From positions 106,913 to 170,912 of the forward strand of contig NZ_LSRE01000049.1 in NCBI RefSeq assembly GCF_001575205.1: a stretch of 64,000 nucleotides of DNA, read 5' to 3'. This stretch comes from Tsukamurella pseudospumae (GTDB taxonomy: Bacteria; Actinomycetota; Actinomycetes; Mycobacteriales; Mycobacteriaceae). Positions within the stretch are counted from its first letter, which is position 1, and each line of letters begins with the position of its first letter. The notes beneath the pieces are model-generated. The model ran no database searches, had not been told where the DNA came from, and saw only the letters and a list, made by a program, of their open reading frames with translations. This document shows positions 8,046 to 16,067 of the stretch, piece after piece. The position numbers and the translations under genes were made by a program.

Positions 8046-9028
8046 GCGCCCCGGCCCCGAGCACCACGACCGAGGTCTCGTTCACCAGCCACGGGGTGCG
8101 GTGCGCCGCCTGGCACGTCCGGTCCGCGTCGGAGGCGCTCGCCCGCGACGGGCGGCGACCGGTCGTCGTCCTCGCGCACGGGTTCGGCGGCACGCGCGAT
8201 ACCGGACTCCTCGTCTTCGCCCGGGCCTTCGCCGATGCCGGGATCGACGCGCTCGTCTTCGACTACCGCACCTTCGGCGACTCCGACGGCGAACCGCGGC
8301 AGCAGGTCTCGTACCGGATGCAGCGTGAGGACTACCGCGCCGCGGTGGACGCCGCGCGGCGCCTGCCGGGCGTCGATCCCGAACGGATCGCCCTGTGGGG
8401 CACCTCGTACTCCGGCGGGCACGTCATCGACGTCGCCGCCGGCGACCCACGGATCGCCGCCGTGGTCGGGCTCGTCCCCGCGACCGACGGTGCCGCCGCC
8501 CTCCTCCAGGTGGCGCGGTACGCCGGCCCGATCCTGCCGCTGCGCCTCGTCGGGCACGGCCTGTGGGACGTGGCGACGGCGGTGGCCGGGCGCGCGCCGC
8601 ACCGGATCCCGTTGGCGGCCCGCCCCGGCGATCCCGGGATCATCACGACCTCCGGCTCGTACGAGGCGTACACGGCGATGGGCGGCCCCACCTGGCGCAA
8701 CGAGGTCTGCGCACGCACGGCTCTCGAGATCGGCCTGAACCGGCCGACGACGAAGGCCGGTCGTGTCACCTGCCCGGTGCTGTTCCAGGTGGGCACGCGG
8801 GACCGCGTGGCGCCGGCGGCCGCCGCCCGGCGCACCGCCGCGCGGATCGCGGGGCCGGCCGAGGTGGCGGAGTATCCGATCGACCACTTCGACGGCTACG
8901 ACGGCCCGTGGCGCGACGTCGCGATCGCCGATGAGGTCGCATTCCTGACGCGCGTCCTCCTCCCCACGAGCGTCGCCCCGCGCCCGACAGGACGACGGTC
9001 CCGTCATGGTGAATCATCGACGGCATGA
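8042..9028 (+). CDS. Alpha/beta hydrolase (esterase-like)
   Basis: A 328-residue alpha/beta hydrolase. The oxyanion region is HGFGGT (about residue 45). The nucleophile elbow GTSYSG (about 120) carries the catalytic Ser. A late Asp in QVGTRD and His in PIDHFDGY complete the triad. It starts inside the monooxygenase stop (ATGA) and ends inside the next start, so all three genes are translationally coupled. Its likely job is hydrolysis of the ester made by the Baeyer-Villiger enzyme; this is inferred from context. It resembles the DLH/acetyl-xylan-esterase side of the fold. Confidence 0.87.
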   Translation: MSAPAPSTTTEVSFTSHGVRCAAWHVRSASEALARDGRRPVVVLAHGFGGTRDTGLLVFARAFADAGIDALVFDYRTFGDSDGEPRQQVSYRMQREDYRAAVDAARRLPGVDPERIALWGTSYSGGHVIDVAAGDPRIAAVVGLVPATDGAAALLQVARYAGPILPLRLVGHGLWDVATAVAGRAPHRIPLAARPGDPGIITTSGSYEAYTAMGGPTWRNEVCARTALEIGLNRPTTKAGRVTCPVLFQVGTRDRVAPAAAARRTAARIAGPAEVAEYPIDHFDGYDGPWRDVAIADEVAFLTRVLLPTSVAPRPTGRRSRHGESSTA

Positions 9029-9975
9029 CCTACGCAGAGCAGTCCGCCTGGCGGACCATCCAGGGCTTCCTCCCGCCGGCGTACCGGCTCACGCCCGCGA
9101 CCGAGCCGGTCGAGGAGTGGTGGGAGCACGACGGCCACCGGATCCACCTCGACACCTACCGCGACCCCGCCGCGGCGGTGAAGGTGATCCTGCTGCACGG
9201 CGTCGGCACCAACGGCCGCCAGATGTCGACCATCCTCGGCCGGCCGCTCGCGGAGCGCGGCTTCGAGACCATCGCGATCGACATGCCCACCTACGGCGTC
9301 ACCGAGGTCGCGCCGGGCGCACTCGTCACCTACGACGACTGGGTGCGCATCGGCTCGGATCTCGTCGACGCCGAGCTCGCGAAGGACCACCGGCCGATCG
9401 TGCTGTACGGCCTGTCGGCGGGCGGCATGGAGACCTACCACGTCGCGTCGGTCAACGGGAGGGTCAGCGGCATCGTCGGGATGACCTTCCTCGACCAGCA
9501 GTCGGCGAAGGTCCGGCGCGACACCGCGTTCGACCCCGTCACCGGCAGCCTCGGCGCCCCGGTGATGAAGGCCCTCGCCCGGACCCCGCTGCGCGGTGCA
9601 CGGGTACCGATGAAGCTGGTCAGCAAGATGCGCGCGCTGGTCAACGACCCCTCGGCGAAGCGCGCCTGCTACGCGGACCGCACCTCGGCGGGCAATCTGG
9701 TGACGGTGACGTTCCTCGACTCGTACCTGAACTTCCGGCCCGCGGTCGCACCCGAGGACTTCGACGTCTGCCCCGTACTGCTGACGCAGCCCGCCGCGGA
9801 CCGGTGGACCCCGCTGGCGCTCTCCACGCCCTTCCTGGATCGCATCACCCGCGTCTCCGTGACGACGGTGCTCCTGGAGAACGCCGGGCACTACCCGCTG
9901 GAGCAGCCCGGCCTCGACCGGATGGTGGAGGCGGTCGCCGCGTTCGCGGCGGACGCGCCCAGGGCGGAGACCTAG
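9025..9975 (+). CDS. Alpha/beta hydrolase
   Basis: A 316-residue second hydrolase of the cassette. It shows LLHGVGTNG (oxyanion loop), GLSAGG (nucleophile elbow, Ser about residue 133) and NAGHYPLEQPG, which holds the catalytic His near residue 292. The stop codon overlaps the stop of the convergent metF-like gene by 3 bases. Two different hydrolases after one monooxygenase suggest the pathway product needs two cleavages, or that one enzyme acts on a lactone. The substrate is unknown. Confidence 0.87.
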   Translation: MTYAEQSAWRTIQGFLPPAYRLTPATEPVEEWWEHDGHRIHLDTYRDPAAAVKVILLHGVGTNGRQMSTILGRPLAERGFETIAIDMPTYGVTEVAPGALVTYDDWVRIGSDLVDAELAKDHRPIVLYGLSAGGMETYHVASVNGRVSGIVGMTFLDQQSAKVRRDTAFDPVTGSLGAPVMKALARTPLRGARVPMKLVSKMRALVNDPSAKRACYADRTSAGNLVTVTFLDSYLNFRPAVAPEDFDVCPVLLTQPAADRWTPLALSTPFLDRITRVSVTTVLLENAGHYPLEQPGLDRMVEAVAAFAADAPRAET

Positions 9976-10904
9976 ACGCCGACCGGCAGCATCGAGAGGT
10001 TCTCCAGGACCTCCGAGGTCGCCTTGGCGAAGTTCAGGGTGCAGAAGTGCAGCGCCGGCGCGCCCTCGGCGATGAGCCGCTCCCCCATCCGGGTGGCGAT
10101 CTCGATGCCGGCGGCGCGCACCGCGGCGCGGTTCTCCTCGGGGCCGTCGCCGGCCGCGGCGCGCAGCTCGGCGCGCATCGCATCGGGGATCTTCGCGTTC
10201 GACAGCTCCGCCATGCGCGAGACCGACTTCAGCGAGGTGATCGGCATGATGCCCGGGATCAGCGGCTTGGCGCCCTGCTCCGGGTCGAAGGCCGTCACGG
10301 CGTCCCGCAGCCGCAGGTAGTCGTCCACGTCGAAGAACATCTGGGTGATCGAGTAGTCCGCGCCGGCCCGCAGCTTGTTCGCGAAGTACCGGATGTCGGA
10401 CTCCTGGTCCGGCGAGCGGTGGTGCCCCTCGGGGAAGGACGCCACGCCCACGTGGAAGTCACCCAGCTCGCGCACCAGCTCGACGACCTCGCTGGCGTAC
10501 TTCAGGCCCTGCGGGTGCCGCACCCAGCGCCCCAGCGGGTCGCCGGGCGGGTCGCCGCGCAGCACGAGCACGTTGCGCACGTCCCGGTCCGCGTACGCGC
10601 CCATGAGGGCGCGCAGCTCCGTGATGCTGTGGTTCACGGCGGTCAGGTGCGCCACGGGCAGCAGCGTGGTCGTCTCGGCGATCTCCCCGGTCACCCGCAC
10701 GGTGCGGTCACGGGTCGAGCCGCCGGCGCCGTAGGTCATGGACACGAACGCCGGGTCCATCCGCTCGAAGGTCCGGACCGCGCGCCACAGCCGGGCCTCG
10801 CCGTCGGCGTCCCGCGGCGGCATGAACTCCACCGAGAACGGCATTCGCCCGCTCGCGCGCACGGCGTCGAGGCGGTCGAGTACGGTCCGGCTTTGTTCGG
10901 TCAC
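9972..10904 (-). CDS. metF: Methylenetetrahydrofolate reductase
   Basis: A 310-residue TIM-barrel flavoenzyme that reduces 5,10-methylene-THF to 5-methyl-THF for methionine synthesis. Family motifs include FSVEFMPPRD near the N-terminus, SMTYGAGGSTRDR (about residues 55-67) and GADYSITQMFFD (about 182-193). M. tuberculosis has a counterpart at this place (Rv2172c). The GTG start lies 6 bases after TATTCT, so it is leaderless. That -10 box shares two bases with the -10 of the divergent prenyl synthase gene. Confidence 0.92.
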   Translation of the reverse strand: MTEQSRTVLDRLDAVRASGRMPFSVEFMPPRDADGEARLWRAVRTFERMDPAFVSMTYGAGGSTRDRTVRVTGEIAETTTLLPVAHLTAVNHSITELRALMGAYADRDVRNVLVLRGDPPGDPLGRWVRHPQGLKYASEVVELVRELGDFHVGVASFPEGHHRSPDQESDIRYFANKLRAGADYSITQMFFDVDDYLRLRDAVTAFDPEQGAKPLIPGIMPITSLKSVSRMAELSNAKIPDAMRAELRAAAGDGPEENRAAVRAAGIEIATRMGERLIAEGAPALHFCTLNFAKATSEVLENLSMLPVGV

Positions 10905-10910
10905 GCTTTA

Positions 10911-10920
10911 AGAATAGGTT
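10911..10920. promoter_or_regulatory. Overlapping divergent -10 boxes
   Basis: AGAATAGGTT contains TATTCT on the minus strand (10911-10916; 6 bases before the metF GTG) and TAGGTT on the plus strand (10915-10920; 7 bases before the idsA-like ATG). The two -10 elements share the bases TA at 10915-10916. Both spacings fit leaderless transcripts, so one polymerase should exclude the other. Confidence 0.72.
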
Positions 10921-10927
10921 TGCCGGT

Positions 10928-12016
10928 ATGACGCTGCCCGTCGCCCCGCCCCGGACCGACCTCGCCGACATCGCGGCGGCGGTGCAGCCGCAGCTCGAAA
11001 CCTTCCTCGAAGAGCGCCGTGACCTGGTCGAACCCGTCGGTCCGGTGTTCGCGGAGGCCACCGCCGGCCTGGCGCGCTTCGTTTTGCGCGGCGGTAAGCG
11101 AATTCGCCCCGCCTTCGCCTGGACGGGGTGGCTGGCGGGCGGCGGGCAGCCCGACGGTGCCGTGGCCGAGGCGGCCCTGCGGGCCTGTTCCTCCCTGGAG
11201 TTCGTGCAGGCGTGCGCGCTCATCCACGACGACATCATCGACGCCTCGCTCACCCGCCGCGGCTACCCCACGACCCACCGCGAGTTCGCGCAGGTGCACG
11301 CCGAGCGCGGGTGGTCGGGATCGTCGGAGAAGTTCGGCGAGGCGACCGCGATCCTGCTCGGCGACCTGGCACTGGCGTGGGCCGACGACATGTTCCTCGG
11401 GGCCGGCCTCGAGCCCGAGCGGTACCTGCGCGCCGCGCGCGCCTGGGCCGCGATGCGCACCGAGGTGCTCGGCGGCCAGCTGCTCGACATCGTGAGCGAG
11501 GCCGCCCGCGACGAGTCGGCCGACGCGGCCGAGCGCGTGGTGCGGTTCAAGACGGCGGGCTACACCGTCGAGCGACCGCTGCACGTGGGCGCGGCGCTCG
11601 CGGGCGCGCCCGACGAGACGATCTCCGCGCTGCGCGCCATCGGCGTCGACCTCGGCGTGGCCTTCCAGCTGCGCGACGATCTACTGGGCGCCTTCGGCGA
11701 CCCCGCGGTCACCGGCAAGCCCTCGGGCGACGACCTGCGGTCCGGCAAGCACACTCCGATGCTCGCGCACGCGCTGGCGACCGGCGGCGGCGCCGCGGAC
11801 GAGCTGCGCGCGCTCGTCGGTACCGACCTCGACGATGCGGGCGTCGAGCGCGCCCGCGCCGCGCTCCGGGCGACGGGGGCACCGTCGGCCATGCAGGCCC
11901 GGGTCGAGGAGCTGACGGCCCGGGCCACCTCCGCCCTCGCGCAGGCTCCCATCGCCGACGGTGCGCGACCGGTCCTGGCCCGGCTCGCCGCCGTGCTCGT
12001 CGACCGCGCCGCCTGA
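10928..12016 (+). CDS. idsA: Polyprenyl (geranylgeranyl-type) diphosphate synthase
   Basis: A 362-residue trans-prenyltransferase. Motifs in order: GGKRIRPAF (about residue 56), the first Asp-rich motif DDIID (about 106) and the second, FQLRDDLLGAFGD (about 248). These bind Mg and the allylic diphosphate that is extended with isopentenyl diphosphate. It matches the idsA2 position (Rv2173). Product length cannot be assigned; C15-C20 is likely. A membrane mannosyltransferase that uses polyprenyl-phosphate donors lies 4 kb downstream. The start is leaderless (TAGGTT, 7 bases, ATG). Confidence 0.9.
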   Translation: MTLPVAPPRTDLADIAAAVQPQLETFLEERRDLVEPVGPVFAEATAGLARFVLRGGKRIRPAFAWTGWLAGGGQPDGAVAEAALRACSSLEFVQACALIHDDIIDASLTRRGYPTTHREFAQVHAERGWSGSSEKFGEATAILLGDLALAWADDMFLGAGLEPERYLRAARAWAAMRTEVLGGQLLDIVSEAARDESADAAERVVRFKTAGYTVERPLHVGAALAGAPDETISALRAIGVDLGVAFQLRDDLLGAFGDPAVTGKPSGDDLRSGKHTPMLAHALATGGGAADELRALVGTDLDDAGVERARAALRATGAPSAMQARVEELTARATSALAQAPIADGARPVLARLAAVLVDRAA

Positions 12017-12039
12017 CTCCTCCCGCTACCTTCGCGACC

Positions 12040-12058
12040 CCGGGTTAGGCAAACCTAG
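12040..12058 (+). promoter_or_regulatory. IdeR/DtxR iron box
   Basis: The 19-base site CCGGGTTAGGCAAACCTAG matches about 14 of 19 positions of the IdeR/DtxR consensus, with the core GGTTAGG-C-AAACCTA preserved. It lies about 94 bases before the siderophore-binding protein gene. A TATGGT -10-like box at 12070-12075 would put the site over the -35. Iron-loaded IdeR should repress the operon. Confidence 0.75.
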
Positions 12059-12151
12059 CCACCCCTGGGTATGGTTCCGTTTACCTAAGAGCCTTTACCA
12101 ACGGCTTACGGTCACCGTCGTGAAGCACCAGCGAGAAGGAGTCACCCCCGC

Positions 12152-13147
12152 ATGTTCACCCGCTCCCGCAAGGCCGCGCCCGTCGCGGCTGCGCTGATGG
12201 CCGCGAGCCTCGTGTTCGCCGGCTGCTCCACCACCAGCGCCGACGACGACAAGCCCGCCGCATCGGGCGAGAAGATCACCGTCAGCACCAACAAGGGTGA
12301 CGTGCAGGTCCCGAAGAACCCGAAGCGCGTGGTCGTCCTCGACAACACGAGCGCGGAGACCGTCAAGGCCCTCGGCATCACCCCCGTCGCGATCCCCAAG
12401 GGCCTGTTCGCCAAGAGCGTTCTGGGCGACTGGATCTCGAACCAGGACGTCAAGGACACCGGCACCCACGCCGAGCCGAAGTTCGATGTGATCGAGGACG
12501 TCAAGCCCGACCTGATCATCGGCGGCTACCGCTTCGCCAAGTCCGAGGGCGACATCAAGAAGATCGCTGAGAAGACCGGTGCGGCGTTCATCGACATCGC
12601 CGCCGAGGACGGCGCGCCCAAGGGCCGCGTCGAGACCATGCGCAGCTCGACCATCACGCTGGGCAAGATCTTCGGCAAGGACGAGCAGGCGCAGCAGATC
12701 GTCGCCGACTTCGACAAGAACCTCGAGGCGGCGAAGGCGCAGGCCACCGGTCAGAGCGTGTTCCTCTCGATCGTCAACGGCGGCAAGATCGACAACGGCG
12801 CCAAGCGCATGCAGCCCTTCATCGCCCCGCTGAACCTCAAGGACGTGTTCGCGGGCCAGGCCGGCGACCACCACCAGAACTCGGGCCTGACGCCCGAGGC
12901 GATCGCCCAGGCCAACCCGCAGTGGGTCATCGTCATGGACCGCGACGCCGCCGTCCCGCCGACCGACGGCAGCAAGCCGCAGACGGCCGCCGAGACCTTC
13001 AAGGCGCAACAGGCCTTCGCAGGCGTCGAGTTCCAGCAGAAGGACCGGATCTTCTACCTGGACAACGACTTCTACCTCCGCGAGGGCATCCAGAACTACG
13101 GCGAGAACTACGCAGCACTGGCGAAGGCCATCGCCGCCAAGAAGTGA
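12152..13147 (+). CDS. Iron-siderophore-binding lipoprotein
   Basis: A 331-residue periplasmic binding protein. The signal peptide ends in the lipobox LVFAGC (Cys about residue 25). The mature part has the FecB/FepB-type bilobal pattern, with PKRVVVLDNTSAETVKALGI near the start of lobe 1 and PDLIIGGYRF at its end. It resembles YclQ/FatB-type binding proteins for catecholate siderophores; ligand specificity is inferred. It is the first gene of a four-gene ABC importer behind an IdeR box. The stop overlaps the next GTG. Confidence 0.92.
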   Translation: MFTRSRKAAPVAAALMAASLVFAGCSTTSADDDKPAASGEKITVSTNKGDVQVPKNPKRVVVLDNTSAETVKALGITPVAIPKGLFAKSVLGDWISNQDVKDTGTHAEPKFDVIEDVKPDLIIGGYRFAKSEGDIKKIAEKTGAAFIDIAAEDGAPKGRVETMRSSTITLGKIFGKDEQAQQIVADFDKNLEAAKAQATGQSVFLSIVNGGKIDNGAKRMQPFIAPLNLKDVFAGQAGDHHQNSGLTPEAIAQANPQWVIVMDRDAAVPPTDGSKPQTAAETFKAQQAFAGVEFQQKDRIFYLDNDFYLREGIQNYGENYAALAKAIAAKK

Positions 13148-14166
13148 CGGCGACCCACACCGCAGCACCGCCCCAGGCGGGTCCCCGGAAGGGGGCCCGC
13201 CTGGGGCGCGTCGCGCTGCCCCTCCTGGCCGTCGCCTGTGTGGTGCTGCTGGCCCTGTCGTTGATGACCGGCGAGTACCACATCACGCTCGCGGGCCTGC
13301 TGGCCGGCGACGACGACATGTGGCGGATGTTCTTCATCTCCCGCGTACCGCGCACCGCCGCACTCGTGTTCGCCGGTCTCGCGATGAGCTTCTCCGGCGT
13401 CATCATGCAGCGCCTGACCCAGAACCGGTTCGTGGAACCGACCACAGCCGGCACCGCCGAATGGGCGGGCCTGGGCGTGCTGCTGTGCATGCTCTACCTC
13501 CCCGGCGCAACGCCGATGGTGCGGATGGTCGTGGCCACCGCCACCGCGTTCGCCGGGACCCTGATCTTCCTCGGCTTCATCTCCCGGATCCGCGCCCGCC
13601 GCTCGGCGATCGTGCCGCTGGTCGGCCTCATGCTCGGCGCCGTGGTGAGCGCGATCACGACCTACCTCGCGATCGGCGCCAACCTGTTGCAGGCGGTCGT
13701 GAGTTGGCGCTCCGGCGGTTTCGCACACATCGTCCGCGGCTTCTACGAGCCGCTCTGGGCCGTCGCGATCATCGCCGTCGCGACCTTCCTGCTGGCCAAC
13801 TACTTCACCATCGCCGGGCTCGGCAAGGACGTCGCCACCAGCCTCGGCCTGCGCTACGGGCTCACGATGGGCATCGGCGTCACCATGGTCGCGCTGGCCT
13901 CCGGCGTCACCAGCGTGGTCGTCGGGTTCATCCCCTTCCTCGGCCTCGTGGTCCCCAACCTCATCAGCGCCCTGCGCGGCGACGACGTGCGCAGCGGCCT
14001 GCCCTGGGTCGCGGTGCTCGCCACCGTCCTCATCGTGGGCTGCGACCTGATCGGCCGGGTCGTGGTGCGGCCCATGGAGATCCCCGTGTCCGTGATCATG
14101 GGCGTGATCGGCGCGATCACGTTCCTCGCGATCGTGCTGTCGAGGAGGAACCGTGTCGCTCTCTGA
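13144..14166 (+). CDS. Siderophore ABC permease, FecCD family (1)
   Basis: A 340-residue permease with about nine or ten hydrophobic helices. The family motif is seen in SFSGVIMQRLTQNRFVEP (residues about 82-99), and the coupling-helix region in FIPFLGLVVPNLISALRGDD. The GTG start overlaps the preceding stop (GTGA). It forms a heterodimer with the next permease to carry iron-siderophore across the membrane. It resembles YclN/FatD. Confidence 0.92.
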   Translation: MTATHTAAPPQAGPRKGARLGRVALPLLAVACVVLLALSLMTGEYHITLAGLLAGDDDMWRMFFISRVPRTAALVFAGLAMSFSGVIMQRLTQNRFVEPTTAGTAEWAGLGVLLCMLYLPGATPMVRMVVATATAFAGTLIFLGFISRIRARRSAIVPLVGLMLGAVVSAITTYLAIGANLLQAVVSWRSGGFAHIVRGFYEPLWAVAIIAVATFLLANYFTIAGLGKDVATSLGLRYGLTMGIGVTMVALASGVTSVVVGFIPFLGLVVPNLISALRGDDVRSGLPWVAVLATVLIVGCDLIGRVVVRPMEIPVSVIMGVIGAITFLAIVLSRRNRVAL

Positions 14167-15181
14167 GGCAACCGCGGCACCGTCGGTCGACGGTGCCGCG
14201 GGCCGGGTCGGCTGGCGGGCCCGGCTGGCGATCGCCGCCGTTCTCGCCGTCGTGTCCCTGGCCCTGTACCTGCTGATGCGCACCGGCGCGGACGACGTGC
14301 TGCGCTGGGACTTCCAGTTCGGGCTCTCGTTCGAGCGCCGACTGCGCACCGCCACCGCCGTTCTCGTCGCGGCCTTCTGCGGCGCCCTGTCGACGGTGCT
14401 CTTCCACACCGTGACACACAACCGGATCCTCACCCCGTCGATCATCGGCCTGGACTCGCTGTACGTGCTGATCCAGACCGTGGGCGTCTTCCTGGTCGGC
14501 GGCCGGTTCGTGGACAACTCGGACTCGGTGCCGCAGTTCGTCGCCCAGACCGCGGCCATGGTGGCCTTCGCCGCCGTGCTCTACGGCTGGCTGTTCTCGG
14601 GGCGGTTCGCGAGCCTGTTCCTGCTGCTGCTCGCGGGCGTCGTCCTGGGGCTGGCATTCCGGGCGCTGGCCGAGTTCCTCCAGCGCCTGCTCTCCCCCAC
14701 GGAGTTCGACGCACTGTCGATCAAGTTGTACGGCAGGCTGACCGCGGTCAACGCCGACCTGCTGCCGATCGCGGTGGCCGCGTGCCTGGTGGTCGGCGTC
14801 ATCGTGTGGCGCCGCCGGCGCGTCCTGGACGTGCTGCTGCTGGGTCGCGATCCCGCGATGGGCCTGGGCGTGAACCACCAGCGCGAGCTCACGCTGGCGC
14901 TGGTCCTCATCGCCGTGCTCGTGTCTATCAGCACCGCGCTGGTCGGGCCGATGATGTTCTTCGGCTTCATCATCGCCATCCTCGCCTACCAGTTCGCGGG
15001 AGACTGGCGGCACCGCGCGACGCTGCCGATGGCCTTCCTGCTCGGCGTGATCATGCTCGCCGCCGGGCAGTTCGTCCTGCACAACATCTTCTACGCGAAC
15101 GGGATGCTCACCGTGATCATCGAGTTCGTCGGCGGGATCCTGTTCCTCGCCATGCTGTTCCGCCGAAGGGGGACCATGTGA
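14153..15181 (+). CDS. Siderophore ABC permease, FecCD family (2)
   Basis: A 342-residue partner permease. Motifs include TVLFHTVTHNRILTPSIIGL (about residues 82-101) and GPMMFFGFIIAILAYQFAGD near the C-terminal coupling loop. It overlaps the first permease by 14 bp; the GTG has a GAGGAGG-type site. It resembles YclO/FatC. Codons 9-15 contain two head-to-head copies of the 9-mer that recurs throughout the window (14177-14196). Confidence 0.92.
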   Translation: MSLSEATAAPSVDGAAGRVGWRARLAIAAVLAVVSLALYLLMRTGADDVLRWDFQFGLSFERRLRTATAVLVAAFCGALSTVLFHTVTHNRILTPSIIGLDSLYVLIQTVGVFLVGGRFVDNSDSVPQFVAQTAAMVAFAAVLYGWLFSGRFASLFLLLLAGVVLGLAFRALAEFLQRLLSPTEFDALSIKLYGRLTAVNADLLPIAVAACLVVGVIVWRRRRVLDVLLLGRDPAMGLGVNHQRELTLALVLIAVLVSISTALVGPMMFFGFIIAILAYQFAGDWRHRATLPMAFLLGVIMLAAGQFVLHNIFYANGMLTVIIEFVGGILFLAMLFRRRGTM

Positions 15182-15996
15182 ACCGCAGCGTGCACGACAC
15201 CACTTCCCACGCCGACACGGCACCCGCGATCGCGTTCGCGGATCTCACCAAGAAGTACGCCGAGACCGTGGTGCTCGGCCCGGTGTCCGGGGAGTTCGTC
15301 CGCGGCGGCGTCACCGCGCTCGTCGGGCCGAACGGCGCCGGCAAGTCGACCCTGCTGACCATCCTGGGGCGGCTCCTGACCCAGGACTCGGGGACGGCTC
15401 TGCTCGAGGGCGTCGACATCCGCTCGATGAAACCCACCGAGGTCGCGCGCAGGCTCGCGATCCTCCGGCAGGAGAACGGCGTCAACGCCCGCCTGACGGT
15501 GCGCGATCTGGTCGCGTTCGGCCGGTTCCCACACAGCCGCGGGCGGATGACCGCCGAGGACGTCCGCCACGTCGACGACGCGCTGGGCTTCCTGGGCCTG
15601 ACCGACCTGTCGGACCGGTTCCTCGACGAGCTGTCGGGCGGCCAGCGTCAGCGCGCCTACGTGGCCATGACGCTGGCGCAGGACACCGACGTGATCCTGC
15701 TCGACGAGCCGCTCAACAACCTCGACATGCGGCACCAGGTGAGCATGATGCGCCGGCTGCGCCGCGCCGCGGACGAGCTGGGCAAGACGATCATCCTGGT
15801 GGTGCACGACCTGAACTTCGCCGCGGCCTACTCGGACCGCATCGTCGCCCTCAAGAACGGCACCATCGCGGCGTCGGGCGCACCGTCGGAGATCATGACC
15901 GCCGAGCTGCTCACCGGGATCTTCGAGACCCCGGTCGCCGTGCACGTCCTGGAGGGCGGCCCGGTGGCCGTGTACGCGGGGCTGGACGGGCAGTAG
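15178..15996 (+). CDS. Siderophore ABC importer ATPase
   Basis: A 272-residue ABC ATPase. Walker A is GPNGAGKST (about residues 50-58), the signature LSGGQRQRA (about 149), Walker B DVILLDEP (about 170) and the switch His lies in VVHDLN. It energises the two FecCD permeases. The GTG start at 15178 overlaps the previous stop. It is the last gene of the operon. I see no siderophore synthesis or reductase gene, so the importer may take up foreign siderophores or ones made elsewhere. Confidence 0.93.
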   Translation: MNRSVHDTTSHADTAPAIAFADLTKKYAETVVLGPVSGEFVRGGVTALVGPNGAGKSTLLTILGRLLTQDSGTALLEGVDIRSMKPTEVARRLAILRQENGVNARLTVRDLVAFGRFPHSRGRMTAEDVRHVDDALGFLGLTDLSDRFLDELSGGQRQRAYVAMTLAQDTDVILLDEPLNNLDMRHQVSMMRRLRRAADELGKTIILVVHDLNFAAAYSDRIVALKNGTIAASGAPSEIMTAELLTGIFETPVAVHVLEGGPVAVYAGLDGQ

Positions 15997-16054
15997 GCGG
16001 CGGCGCGGCGGCCCGACGGTGCCGAGTCCTGCGCTGGGGCGATCCGCCGCGGCC

Positions 16055-16060
16055 TAGACT
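16055..16060 (+). promoter_or_regulatory. mptA leaderless -10 box
   Basis: TAGACT lies exactly 7 bases before the mptA ATG, placing the transcription start at or next to the start codon. The 71-bp gap after the ATPase gene also carries one copy of the recurrent 9-mer (16014-16022). Confidence 0.6.
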
Positions 16061-16067
16061 GGCGGGG

